From positions 62,001 through 126,000 of the forward strand of contig NZ_VUYU01000019.1 of the NCBI RefSeq assembly GCF_011682065.1: a stretch of 64,000 bases of DNA, given 5' to 3'. The notes under the pieces were generated by a model. The model was not told the DNA's origin. It ran no database searches and saw only the letters and a program-made list of their open reading frames with translations. Position 1 is the stretch's first letter. Every line of letters starts with the position of its first letter. Positions 20,801 through 28,765 of the stretch are shown piece after piece. This stretch comes from Massilia rubra (GTDB taxonomy: Bacteria > Pseudomonadota > Gammaproteobacteria > Burkholderiales > Burkholderiaceae_D). The position numbers and the translations under genes were made by a program.

Positions 20801-21549
20801 AGAAGGATGCGCGCAGCATCGCCGAACAGCAGTTGATGCGCCTGGAGGTGGCCATGTGTTCGCAGCGACGCTGGGAGCCGGCCGTCTTCCAGCGCTTCCT
20901 GGCCGGACACCCGCTGCTGCGCCATCTGGTGCAGCGATTGGTATGGGGCGCTTATGACATGGAACCGGGCGCCAGCCACGGTGGCCGTTTGCTGGGCTGC
21001 TTCCGGGTCGGCCCGGACGGCGAATGGAGCGACGCCGCCGACGACACCTGGCAACTGCCGCAGGGCGAGAACATCCGCATCGGCATTCCGCATGCACTGG
21101 ACCTGCCGGCGCCGGATGCAGCCGCCTTCGGCCAGCTGCTGGCCGACTACGAACTGGTGCAACCGTTTGCGCAGCTCGGACGCGACACCTACGCGCTGAC
21201 CACCGACGAATTGGCCGCGAGCGCGCTCACACGCTGGGAAGGCGTCGTGGTGCCTGTCGGGCGCCTTCTGGGCCTGGCGCACAAGGGATGGAATCGTGGC
21301 GATGCGCAGGATGCCGGCTTCGTCTTCGACTTCTGCCGGCCGCTGGGCGACGCTCGCATGGTGGAACTGCATTTTGGCCCGGGCCTGATGCTCGGTTCGA
21401 TCATGGATTCGGATGACCAGGTCATTGAGCAGATCAGCGTTGGCCGTCGCAGCGCCTGGGGCGGCGTCGATAAGGCCCAGCCGCTATCGACGTTAAGCGC
21501 CATCGCCGCCAGTGAACTGATTCGCGACATGGAAGCACTATGCACCTGA
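17845..21549 (+). CDS. WGR and DUF4132 protein, YehI-like, copy 6
   Basis: The product has 1,234 residues from the ATG at 17845, which follows AGGAAG (17835-17840) at good spacing. The upstream in-frame ATG at 17800 lies inside copy 5 and is rejected. The WGR domain (about 1-72) carries FGKIGTAG and is followed by an Ala/Pro/Val linker. The helical middle holds VLANPPWLAR. DUF4132 starts near residue 1002 (AMCSQRRWEP), contains PGASHGGRLLGC and ends with SELIRDMEALCT. It is very close to copies 4, 5 and 7 over its C-terminal half, but diverges from them between about residues 170 and 420. That pattern is as expected if homogenisation acts only on the 3' half or selection diversifies the 5' half. 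Confidence 0.93.
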   Translation: MRRFELSDGVSSKFWEVSQENSDVTVCFGKIGTAGKVQTKNHPDAATAGAAMAKLIREKTGKGYAETSTGAPVAAVPVPVALPLVAAPAPAAAAPAPGSDMAPWLAVSPLIDMPATVMALALPSRRFPGAARAIDAGTSWNLFLAHARKSAPLSPTLSSSGWRPAMEEAARRIEHGQRDGSAASNIVLLALSSTFDDLLAPSDGVPFIDFLVASEGVAHALGAMLQMERISVRQQGLRNPGICIDDNAEQWFAPTENVFGKTELALRAHLARAPQDVWDACVQLVHDALPSLAEHRRALFGVLLPDAVGLSDAIVAAAGPDYPTSMAWLRLTVRNAASMRALDTIKACDDFYLFTWYDKPEMIATAIQDRGADAVAALRDGAGVDLAADAIANIGTPEAIRALTSITTKKAIKRLTSASARWPLAAIAGLAELIATDKRAPGAARSVLAVLVPQHLAALPALTPWLSAAAVKVLDGLAGRLEAPADTADTSDLPSVLANPPWLARAKSASKALLLAPLPLAPVERWSDAERQRVLRERRLIIYTYGGTGFKTPNDASAIAAGDVAGVVARWEAYRQTGHDMANSVHAIVKLPPPFNAAVWSAMAKYDINSPGHAIGSMGIDALGGLVVMCERRPAEELKYAMYFGAVELAAPVARALAVLKSKPARDMARKWLLANPEHAACGLIAPALGKAGAARDAAASALRLLAAHGHEAILVGVAGRYGQEAVNAAMRAMLDEDPLDRFPSNIAALPAFWMPRSWARPHLAANGKPLPDEVLDLIGVMLRFPQADGVYAGIDQVRQACTPDSLSRFAWDLFSAWADAGGDSKNNWAFTVLGLFGGDDCARKLTPLIRAWPGESQNARAIAGLDILAAIGTDLALMLLNGIAQKVKFKALQENARDKIGQIAEARNLSTDELEDRLTPDLGLDDDGALLLDFGPRQFRVGFDEALKPCVRDANGMRLADLPKPNKSDDAALSAAATERFKGLKKDARSIAEQQLMRLEVAMCSQRRWEPAVFQRFLAGHPLLRHLVQRLVWGAYDMEPGASHGGRLLGCFRVGPDGEWSDAADDTWQLPQGENIRIGIPHALDLPAPDAAAFGQLLADYELVQPFAQLGRDTYALTTDELAASALTRWEGVVVPVGRLLGLAHKGWNRGDAQDAGFVFDFCRPLGDARMVELHFGPGLMLGSIMDSDDQVIEQISVGRRSAWGGVDKAQPLSTLSAIAASELIRDMEALCT

Positions 21550-21598
21550 TGTGATGGCACGCCCTGATAACTACGATAACGAGAAAATGCACGAGAAC

Positions 21599-24500
21599 AT
21601 GCGACGATTTGAATTGAACGACAGCGTCTCCAGCAAATTTTGGGAAGTCACGCAAGATGGCAGCGATGTCACGGTTTGCTTCGGCAAGATCGGCAGCGCC
21701 GGCAAGGCGCAAACCAAAAATCATCCCGACGCAGCCGCCGCGCATGCGGCGATGGATAAACTGATACGCGAGAAGACCGCCAAGGGCTACGTCGAAACCG
21801 GCGCCGGGAGCGATGCGCAAGCAGTTCCGCCCGAGCCGGCGCCCGTCGTAGCACCTTCGCCTGAAATACCAGTCGCGCCAGCGGCCGGCATCGCGCCGTG
21901 GCTTGCCGTGTCGCCCTTGATCGACGTGCCGCCCGCGTTGATGGCGCTGGCCCTGCCGACGCGCCAGTTTCCTGGAACGCCACCGGTTGTCGATGCCGAC
22001 AAGAGCTGGACAAGATTCCTGAAACGCGCGCGCGAAGTACAAGGCGTCGAGGCAAAATACTCGGGCGCGTCGTGGAAGACGGCAATCGATGAAGCGACAA
22101 GCCGTATCAAACAGGGTTTGCGCAGCGGTTCAGCGGCCTCCGATATGGTGTTGCTGGCTGTATCGACCGTTTTCGACAAAACCGACGCTGTCGCCGCAGA
22201 CACCAGCTTCCTCGACTTCCTGGTTGCGGAAAAGGGACTTCCGTACGCCGTGGGCATCCTGCTCGATCTGGAAAAAGCCAACGTCGACCGGCGCTATGCA
22301 TACGAGCACCGGGTCTGCATTGACGACATCGACACCGACTGGTTTGATGGATCGCATGGCGCATACACGAACGTCGAACTGGCGCTGCGCACCCATCTCG
22401 TTCACGCACCGCAGGACGTGTGGCTGGCATGCGTACAGATGGTGCGCGATAACCTGGACGCTATTCCGCGCAATCGGCAACCCTTGTTCGGCGTGCTCCT
22501 GCCGGACGCTCCCGAGCTGTCCGACGCCCTGGTCCAGGGCGGCGGCTATCTGCATGACATGACGGGCTGGTTGCGCATGAGCGTGCGCGACCCCGAAAGC
22601 CTGGCCCTGCTCGACAGCGTCAGGGATGCGTATTATCTCTTTTACGACAAGCCAGCGTTCGTCGCCACCGCCATCAGGGACCGTGGCGTCGATGCCGTTG
22701 CAGTGCTCAAGCACGGCGTCACCGAGAAAATCACTGCCGATGCACTTGCCTGCATCGGTACGCCCGACGCAATCGGCGCACTGGCGCTGGCATGCGGCAT
22801 GCGCAACGGCAGCCCCTCGCGCCTGGAAGCGGCAGTCAGGCGCTGGCCATGGGCCGCCATCGCCGGCTTGAGCGAACTGCTCGGGCACGACAAGCAAGTC
22901 CCGGATGTCGCGCGTTCCACCCTGAGCCGGCTGGTACCCGATCACATCGCCGCACTGCCGTCGTTGCGCCCCTGGCTCTCGCCCGCCGCGCTCAAGGTGC
23001 TGGACGATATGGCCGCGCGTTTCTGCGAGCCGGGCGAGATGGCCGCCAGCGCCGACCTGCCTCCGGTGCTGCAAAACCCGCCGTGGACGGCGCCGCGCCA
23101 GGCGCGACCAAAGGCGCTCGATCTGGCGCCCTTGCCGCTGGCGGCCGTCGAACGCTGGAGCGCCGCCGAGCGCCAGTTCGTCCTCAACGAGAAACGCCAC
23201 AAATACAATCCGTACGAGCAGGCCACCTTTGTCACACCCGCCGACCTGATCGCGGCTGGCGATGTCGACGCGGTCGTCGCGCTGTGGAAAACGCGCCAGA
23301 ACCCACGCATGAACCTTCACGCCGAGGTGCGGCTGATCGCCGATCTGCCGCCGCCCTTCAACAAGGCTGTGTGGGCGGCGTTGGCTAATCACGAGTTCAA
23401 TTCCCCCGGATACGCGATCGCCACGCTCGGCCTCGATTGCCTGCCAGGCCTGGTCACCATGTGTGAACTGCGGCCGGAAGAAGACTTGTGCTACGCGCTG
23501 CATTTCGGCGCCGTGGAGCTGGCGTTCCCGGTCGCGCATGCAATGGCGACGCTGAAAAACAAGCCTGCCCGCGCCATCGCGCGCCGCTGGCTGCTGGCCA
23601 ACCCGGAACACAGCGCCTGTGGCCTGCTCGCACCCGCTCTTGGCAAGGCCGGAAAAACACGCGACGCCGCCGCGGCCGCCCTGCGCCTGCTTGCCACACA
23701 TGACCACGGCGACGTATTGAAGGACGTCGCGCGCCGTTACGGCGTGCCCGCTGTCGACAGCGCGGTGCAAGCCATGCTCGATGAAGATCCGCTGGACCTT
23801 CACCCCGCCAGGATCCCCACCCTGCCAAGCCTGTGGACACCGCGCAGCTGGCACCGTCCGCGCCTGCGCGGCAACGGCAAGCCATTGTCCGACGAGGCGC
23901 TCGGCCTGATCGGCGTCATGCTGCAATTCCCGCGCAGCGAGGGCGTGTATGCCGGGCTCGAACAGGTGCGGCAAGCCTGCACGCCGGCGTCGCTGGACGC
24001 CTTTGCATGGGACCTGTTCCGCGCCTGGCACGACCTTGGCGGCGACCCGTCCGAAAAATGGGCGTTCACCGCCCTCGGTGTTTTCGGCAACGACAACAGC
24101 GCGCGCAAGCTCACACCGCTGATTCGCGCATGGCCGGGCGAAAGCCTGCACGCGCGCGCCGTGACCGGACTCGATGTGTTGGCCGGCATCGGGACCGACC
24201 TGGCGCTGATGCTCCTGAACGGCGTCGCGCTCAAGCTCAAGTTCAAGGCCCTGCAGGACAGCGCGCGCGACAAGATCAAGCAGATCGCCGACGCGCGCGG
24301 CCTGACGCCGGAGGAACTGGAAGACCGCCTGGCGCCCACGCTGGGACTGGACGAGCAAGGCTCGCTGCTGCTCGATTTCGGTCCACGCCAGTTCCGCGTC
24401 GGCTTCGACGAAGCGCTGAAACCGTATGTACGCGACGCCGGCGGCGCGCGCCTGGCCGACCTGCCCAAGCCGAACAAGAGCGACGATGCGGGCCTGGCGG

Positions 24501-25267
24501 CGAGCGCTGTCGACACCTACAAACTGCTCAAGAAAGATGCCCGCACCATCGCCACGCAACAGGTAAAACGGCTGGAGGTGGCAATGTGCACGCGCCGCCG
24601 CTGGGATGGCGACGCCTTTCTCGCGCTGCTGGCCAGGCATCCGCTGGTGCGGCACCTGGTGCAGCGCCTGGTATGGGGCGCCTACCAAGCCGATTCGTCG
24701 GGCGGCGCGCGCCTGGCCGGCTGCTTCCGGGTCGGCCCCGACGGCGCGCTGACCGACGCCGCCGACGACGACTACATACTGCCGGCCGGCGCGCGCGTCG
24801 GCATCGTGCATGCGCTCGAACTGCCGGCCAACGATGCGGATGCATTCGGCAAGCTGTTCGCCGACTACGAACTGCTGCAGCCCTTCCCCCAGATCGGCCG
24901 CGAGACGTATGCCTTGACGCAGGACGAACTGGCCGCCGATGAACTGCTGCGCTGGGTGCACCTGGAAATGCCGGCCGACCGCCTGATGGGATTGACGAAC
25001 AAAGGCTGGCACCGGGGAAAAGCGCGCGACGCAGGTGGCATCTGGGCTTACAACAAGGATATCGGCGCGGGACGGACCGTGGAGCTGGGGATCTATCCGG
25101 GCCTGGACGTGAATAACCTCAACGACTACTCGGAACAGACCTTACAGGCGGTCAAGGTCGGCAGCATGAACCCATGGGGCGACATCGGCACGCCGCAGCC
25201 GCTGTCGGTGCTCGATCCGATTGCCGCCAGTGAGCTGATTCGCGATCTCGAATTTTTGCGCGCATGA
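21599..25267 (+). CDS. WGR and DUF4132 protein, YehI-like, copy 7
   Basis: The product has 1,222 residues from the ATG at 21599 (MRRFELNDS). Upstream in-frame ATGs at 21551 and 21587 exist. The site at 21587 would add MHEN and cannot be excluded, because the ribosome-binding site is weak for each. The WGR domain carries FGKIGSAG, followed by a linker rich in Pro, Ala and Val. The HEAT-like middle includes VLQNPPWTAP. DUF4132 starts near residue 994 (AMCTRRRWDG) and has a short insertion (SSGGARLAGC). It is the last copy of the array: its stop lies 52 nt before the AAA ATPase gene, linking the array to the yehL-M-P-Q-like genes. Its last quarter (GLDVNNLNDY) differs from all other copies. Confidence 0.92.
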   Translation: MRRFELNDSVSSKFWEVTQDGSDVTVCFGKIGSAGKAQTKNHPDAAAAHAAMDKLIREKTAKGYVETGAGSDAQAVPPEPAPVVAPSPEIPVAPAAGIAPWLAVSPLIDVPPALMALALPTRQFPGTPPVVDADKSWTRFLKRAREVQGVEAKYSGASWKTAIDEATSRIKQGLRSGSAASDMVLLAVSTVFDKTDAVAADTSFLDFLVAEKGLPYAVGILLDLEKANVDRRYAYEHRVCIDDIDTDWFDGSHGAYTNVELALRTHLVHAPQDVWLACVQMVRDNLDAIPRNRQPLFGVLLPDAPELSDALVQGGGYLHDMTGWLRMSVRDPESLALLDSVRDAYYLFYDKPAFVATAIRDRGVDAVAVLKHGVTEKITADALACIGTPDAIGALALACGMRNGSPSRLEAAVRRWPWAAIAGLSELLGHDKQVPDVARSTLSRLVPDHIAALPSLRPWLSPAALKVLDDMAARFCEPGEMAASADLPPVLQNPPWTAPRQARPKALDLAPLPLAAVERWSAAERQFVLNEKRHKYNPYEQATFVTPADLIAAGDVDAVVALWKTRQNPRMNLHAEVRLIADLPPPFNKAVWAALANHEFNSPGYAIATLGLDCLPGLVTMCELRPEEDLCYALHFGAVELAFPVAHAMATLKNKPARAIARRWLLANPEHSACGLLAPALGKAGKTRDAAAAALRLLATHDHGDVLKDVARRYGVPAVDSAVQAMLDEDPLDLHPARIPTLPSLWTPRSWHRPRLRGNGKPLSDEALGLIGVMLQFPRSEGVYAGLEQVRQACTPASLDAFAWDLFRAWHDLGGDPSEKWAFTALGVFGNDNSARKLTPLIRAWPGESLHARAVTGLDVLAGIGTDLALMLLNGVALKLKFKALQDSARDKIKQIADARGLTPEELEDRLAPTLGLDEQGSLLLDFGPRQFRVGFDEALKPYVRDAGGARLADLPKPNKSDDAGLAASAVDTYKLLKKDARTIATQQVKRLEVAMCTRRRWDGDAFLALLARHPLVRHLVQRLVWGAYQADSSGGARLAGCFRVGPDGALTDAADDDYILPAGARVGIVHALELPANDADAFGKLFADYELLQPFPQIGRETYALTQDELAADELLRWVHLEMPADRLMGLTNKGWHRGKARDAGGIWAYNKDIGAGRTVELGIYPGLDVNNLNDYSEQTLQAVKVGSMNPWGDIGTPQPLSVLDPIAASELIRDLEFLRA

Positions 25268-25319
25268 GAAAAGACGTTATCATCTCGGCAAATCCAAAAA
25301 CGGCGCACGACAACCATCC

Positions 25320-26435
25320 ATGAGTCGGACCACAGCAATGAGCAAAACCAAAACCGCAGCGATGCAGCGCCCACCGGCCGAAATCCAGTACGCGGGCGAG
25401 CTGGCCAAACTGGCCAAGTCCGACAAGGCGCCGCGCCCGCCCGGCTGGGCCCTGAGCCTGAACGCGGCGCGCGCTTTCATCAGCGGCGACGAGGCCCTCG
25501 GCATCGAACGCAAGGTGGTGGCGCCGGTTGCCGCCATCGAGCGCATGCTGGTGACGCTGGCCACCGGGCGTGGATTGATGCTGGTCGGCGAACCGGGCAC
25601 CGCCAAGTCCATGCTGTCGGAGTTGCTGGCCGCCGCGGTATGCGGGCAGTCGACCCTGACCATCCAGGGCGGCGCCTCGATCACCGAAGACCAGATCAAG
25701 TATTCGTGGAACTACGCGCTCCTGATCAACGAAGGACCGAGCCCGCGCGCGCTGGTCCCGGCGCCGCTGTACCACGGCATGCGCGACGGCCTGATCGTGC
25801 GCTTCGAAGAAATCACGCGCGCCCCGCTGGAGGTGCAGGATTGCCTGCTCGGCATGCTGTCGGACCGGGTCATGGCGGTGCCCGAACTGGAAAACGAGCA
25901 CGCCATGCTGTACGCGCGCGAAGGCTTCAACATCATCGCCACGGCCAATACGCGCGACCGCGGCGTCAACGAAATGAGCGCCGCGCTCAAACGGCGCTTC
26001 GACTTCGAGACCGTGTTCCCGATCCTCGACTTCGGGCACGAACTGGCGCTGGTGGAGCAGGCCTCGGCCCGCCTGCTGGAACGCAGCGGCATTCCGCATC
26101 GCGTGCCTGGCCCGATCCTCGACCTGCTGGTGTCGACCTTCCGCGACCTGCGTTCCGGTGGCGGCAAGGGCGCGCCGGACGGCATGGACAAGCTGGCGGC
26201 GGTCATGTCGACCGCCGAAGCGGTCAATGTGGCGCATGCGGTCGGCGTGCGCGCCTGGTTCCTGGAACAGCGCGCCGGCAACGCGGCCGACTTGGTCGAC
26301 TGCATCGCCGGCACCGTGGTCAAGGATAATCCGGACGACCGCGCCAAGCTGCGCCGCTACTTCGAGCAGCGCGTCGCGCGCCGCGAGGGCGATCACTGGC
26401 GCGACTACTTCAACGCGCGCCACCGCCTGCCGTGA
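25320..26435 (+). CDS. MoxR-type AAA+ ATPase, YehL-like
   Basis: The 371-residue AAA+ ATPase is close in length to E. coli YehL. Visible parts are Walker A GEPGTAKS (90-97), a Walker B position reading LIVRFEEI (158-165) with Glu where most MoxR proteins have Asp, sensor 1 ATANTRDRG (207-215) and a candidate arginine finger in KRRFDFE (224-230). MoxR ATPases form hexamers that remodel or load partners and usually work with a VWA protein, here encoded two genes downstream. The start could be 25320 or the ATG at 25338 (MSKTK); neither has a strong ribosome-binding site. Its stop overlaps the next gene by 4 nt (GTGA), so translation is coupled. Identification as the YehL-type ATPase rests on sequence plus gene order. 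Confidence 0.9.
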   Translation: MSRTTAMSKTKTAAMQRPPAEIQYAGELAKLAKSDKAPRPPGWALSLNAARAFISGDEALGIERKVVAPVAAIERMLVTLATGRGLMLVGEPGTAKSMLSELLAAAVCGQSTLTIQGGASITEDQIKYSWNYALLINEGPSPRALVPAPLYHGMRDGLIVRFEEITRAPLEVQDCLLGMLSDRVMAVPELENEHAMLYAREGFNIIATANTRDRGVNEMSAALKRRFDFETVFPILDFGHELALVEQASARLLERSGIPHRVPGPILDLLVSTFRDLRSGGGKGAPDGMDKLAAVMSTAEAVNVAHAVGVRAWFLEQRAGNAADLVDCIAGTVVKDNPDDRAKLRRYFEQRVARREGDHWRDYFNARHRLP

Positions 26436-28765
26436 CACGCGTGCCTCAACGCGCGCCGCTGATCATCGGCGTGCGCCACTTCAGCCCCGCCTGCGCGCGC
26501 CTGGTGGTGCAGCGCATTGCCGAACTGCGTCCGCGCCACGTGCTGATCGAAGGCCCGGCCGACTTCAACACGCGCCTTGGCGAACTGGCGCTGCCGCACA
26601 AGCTGCCGCTGGCGATCTACAGCTATTTTTCGGCCGCCGAAGACGCCGTCGAGCGGCGCGCCTCGTGGTCGCCGTTTGCACTGCATTCGCCCGAATGGCA
26701 AGCCATGCAGGCCGCGCGCGCCTGCGGCGCACAGTTGCGCTTCATCGACCTGCCGGCCTGGCACGACGCCTTTGCGCGCATCATGAACCGCTACGATGAC
26801 GACGCGCCGGACGCTGCCGAGGCCTACGAAGACGCATTGTGCCGCGCAATGGCGATCGACGGCCGCGACGCCCTGTGGGACCATCTGTTCGAAGGCGAGC
26901 TGGCCCCCGATGAACTGTCGGCCCGGCTCGATGCGCACTTCGCCAATCTGCGCGCGGGCGACCCTGGCTCGCCGGGCAACCAGGCGCGCGAGGCGATGAT
27001 GGCGCGCCATGTCGCCTGGGCCATGCACCAGGACGACGGCCCGGTGCTGGTGGTTTGCGGCGGCTACCATGCGCCGGCGCTGGCGGCGCTGTGGCGCACG
27101 ATTCCGGCCGCCGACTGCGCCAGCGAGCCGGCCACGCCGCTGCCCCCCGACGCACCCGGCCTGCGCTACGGTTCCTACCTGGTGCCCTACCACTTCAAGC
27201 GCCTCGATGCCTACGACGGCTATGCCTCGGGCATGTCCTCGCCCGCCTGGTACGAATGGGCGTGGACGCTCGGCCTGGCCGGCGCCGGCAAGGAACTGCT
27301 GCGCACCGTGCTGGCGCGCCTGCGCGCGAAAAAGCTGCCCGCCTCCACCGCCGACGTGATTGCGATCCACAGCCGCGCAATGGGCCTGGCGCGCATGCGC
27401 GCGCACCCGACGCCGCTGCGCAGCGACTGGCTCGATGCGCTGGCCGGCAGCCTGGTCAGCCAGGCGCTGGACGTGCCCCTGCCCTGGACTTACCGGGGCC
27501 GCGTGCGCGCGGGCACCGATGCGGCGCTGGTGGAAGTGATGGCGGTGCTGGCCGGCGACGCCGTCGGCGAACTGGCGCCCGGCACGCCGCAGCCGCCGCT
27601 GGTGGCCGCCGTCGACGTCGAACTGGCGGCGCTCGGCATCGTTATCCCAAGCCAGGTCACGATCGACCTGCTCGACCCGGCCCAGCGTCCGCGCAGCCGC
27701 GCCCTGCACCGCCTCGCCCTGCTCGACATTCCCGGCATCGTGCGCACGGCGGGGCCGAACCTGGCGCTCGGGCGCGGCCAGCAAGAAAGCTGGGACCTGC
27801 GCGCGCCGCTCGAACAGCGCGCCGCGCTGATCGAAGCGGCCACCTACGGCGCCACCCTGCATGACGCGGCGCGCGCGCGCCTCGAAGAAATCCTGCGCCA
27901 GCGTCCCGCCGGCGGCAGCCGCATCGGCGCCATTACCGGCGCCCTGAATCGCGCCGCCTTCGCCGGCCTGGCCGACGTGAGCGAGCGCCTGCTCGATGAA
28001 CTGCACGACGCCATCGGCCAGGAAGCGCACTTCGGCGAGCTCGGTACGCCGATGCAGGTGCTGTTTGCGCTGTTCCGCCACGGCGACGCGCTCGGCGTGA
28101 GCGGCAGCGCGGTGCTGCAAACGGCCATCAGCGCCGCGTTCGACCGCGCCCTGTGGCTGGCGGAAGCGGCCGGTGGCGTGGCGCCGATGGAGCAGGATGC
28201 CCACATCGGCACCTACAGCGCCATCGCCATGCTGGTGCGCGAAGCACGCGCCGCCGTGCTGCCCGGCGTCGAAGGCTTGCGCGCGCTGGCCGTGTGCCGG
28301 CGCGTCGCCGCCAGCATGGATGCGGCGCCGGTCAGCCGTGGCGCGGCGCTCGGCCTGGTGCTGGCCAGCGATGCCGACCCCGACGCCGGCGCCCTGGCCA
28401 GCGACCTGCTCGCGTCCCTGCCCCCGGCCTTGGTGGGCGACGCGCTGGCCGGCCTGCTGGCACTGGCGCGCCAGTCATTGTGCGACGACGTGCGCTTCGT
28501 CAAGGCGCTCGACGCGCTGGTGCGCGCGCTCGACGACGCCGATTTTGTGCTGGCGATGCCGGCGATGCGCGCCGCCTTTACCTGGCTGCCGACCCAGGAA
28601 CGCGGCGCGCTGGCCGTCGATGTGCTCAAGCTGCACAACGCCGGCCATCGCTCGCAGCGTTCGCTGACCGGCCCCCTCGCCGTGGCGCCCGAGCTGCTGG
28701 CGCGGCACGATGCGCTCGAACGCGCCGCCGCCTTGCGCCTGGCCATCTGGGGAATCGCACCATGA
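26432..28765 (+). CDS. DUF5682 family protein, YehM-like
   Basis: The 777-residue protein starts at a GTG inside the GTGA overlap with the ATPase gene and is close in length to E. coli YehM. The N-terminal 220 residues contain GVRHFSPAC (13-21), HVLIEGPAD (36-44) and VCGGYHAPAL with His213. Such a spaced set of Gly-x-x-His, Glu and second Gly-x-x-His motifs recalls the EreA/ChaN/TraB-TIKI hydrolase superfamily; this is an inference. The rest is Ala- and Leu-rich, apparently alpha-helical, with no membrane segment. It is always reported as a neighbour of MoxR ATPase and VWA genes, so it probably belongs to the same complex or pathway. Family membership is fairly secure, while biochemical function is unknown. 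Confidence 0.87.
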   Translation: MTRVPQRAPLIIGVRHFSPACARLVVQRIAELRPRHVLIEGPADFNTRLGELALPHKLPLAIYSYFSAAEDAVERRASWSPFALHSPEWQAMQAARACGAQLRFIDLPAWHDAFARIMNRYDDDAPDAAEAYEDALCRAMAIDGRDALWDHLFEGELAPDELSARLDAHFANLRAGDPGSPGNQAREAMMARHVAWAMHQDDGPVLVVCGGYHAPALAALWRTIPAADCASEPATPLPPDAPGLRYGSYLVPYHFKRLDAYDGYASGMSSPAWYEWAWTLGLAGAGKELLRTVLARLRAKKLPASTADVIAIHSRAMGLARMRAHPTPLRSDWLDALAGSLVSQALDVPLPWTYRGRVRAGTDAALVEVMAVLAGDAVGELAPGTPQPPLVAAVDVELAALGIVIPSQVTIDLLDPAQRPRSRALHRLALLDIPGIVRTAGPNLALGRGQQESWDLRAPLEQRAALIEAATYGATLHDAARARLEEILRQRPAGGSRIGAITGALNRAAFAGLADVSERLLDELHDAIGQEAHFGELGTPMQVLFALFRHGDALGVSGSAVLQTAISAAFDRALWLAEAAGGVAPMEQDAHIGTYSAIAMLVREARAAVLPGVEGLRALAVCRRVAASMDAAPVSRGAALGLVLASDADPDAGALASDLLASLPPALVGDALAGLLALARQSLCDDVRFVKALDALVRALDDADFVLAMPAMRAAFTWLPTQERGALAVDVLKLHNAGHRSQRSLTGPLAVAPELLARHDALERAAALRLAIWGIAP

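Larger units (their letters stand above)
1..25267 (+). repeat. Tandem array of seven WGR/DUF4132 paralogous genes
   Basis: Seven head-to-tail genes of about 3.7 kb share protein sequence along most of their length. Each visible start carries a near-identical DNA segment reading atgcggcgatttgaattg or a close variant, at 3148, 6617, 10353, 14144, 17845, 21599. Gaps between copies are only 12-49 nt and no other gene intervenes. Identity is strongest in the C-terminal half, with recurring signatures such as ELEDRLAPDLGLD, LLLDFGPRQF and ASELIRDM. The segment of about 350 residues after the WGR linker diverges much more. Copies 2 and 3 are the closest pair: both share WRRGRTQERSYV near the C terminus and lack the GASHGGRLL insertion seen in copies 4 and 6. 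The left end lies outside the window, so seven is a minimum. Confidence 0.9.

Noticed and set aside
18709-21372. An 887-codon antisense frame over copy 6, with similar long ones over copies 3, 4, 5 and 7
   Set aside because: They recur at the same phase in each paralogue because the sense genes are homologous and GC-rich in third positions. Composition is His/Arg/Gln-rich and no family is seen.
28153-28761. An upstream extension that would make the VWA protein 586 residues
   Set aside because: It overlaps the YehM-like gene in another frame; the ATGA-coupled start at 28762 is much better.
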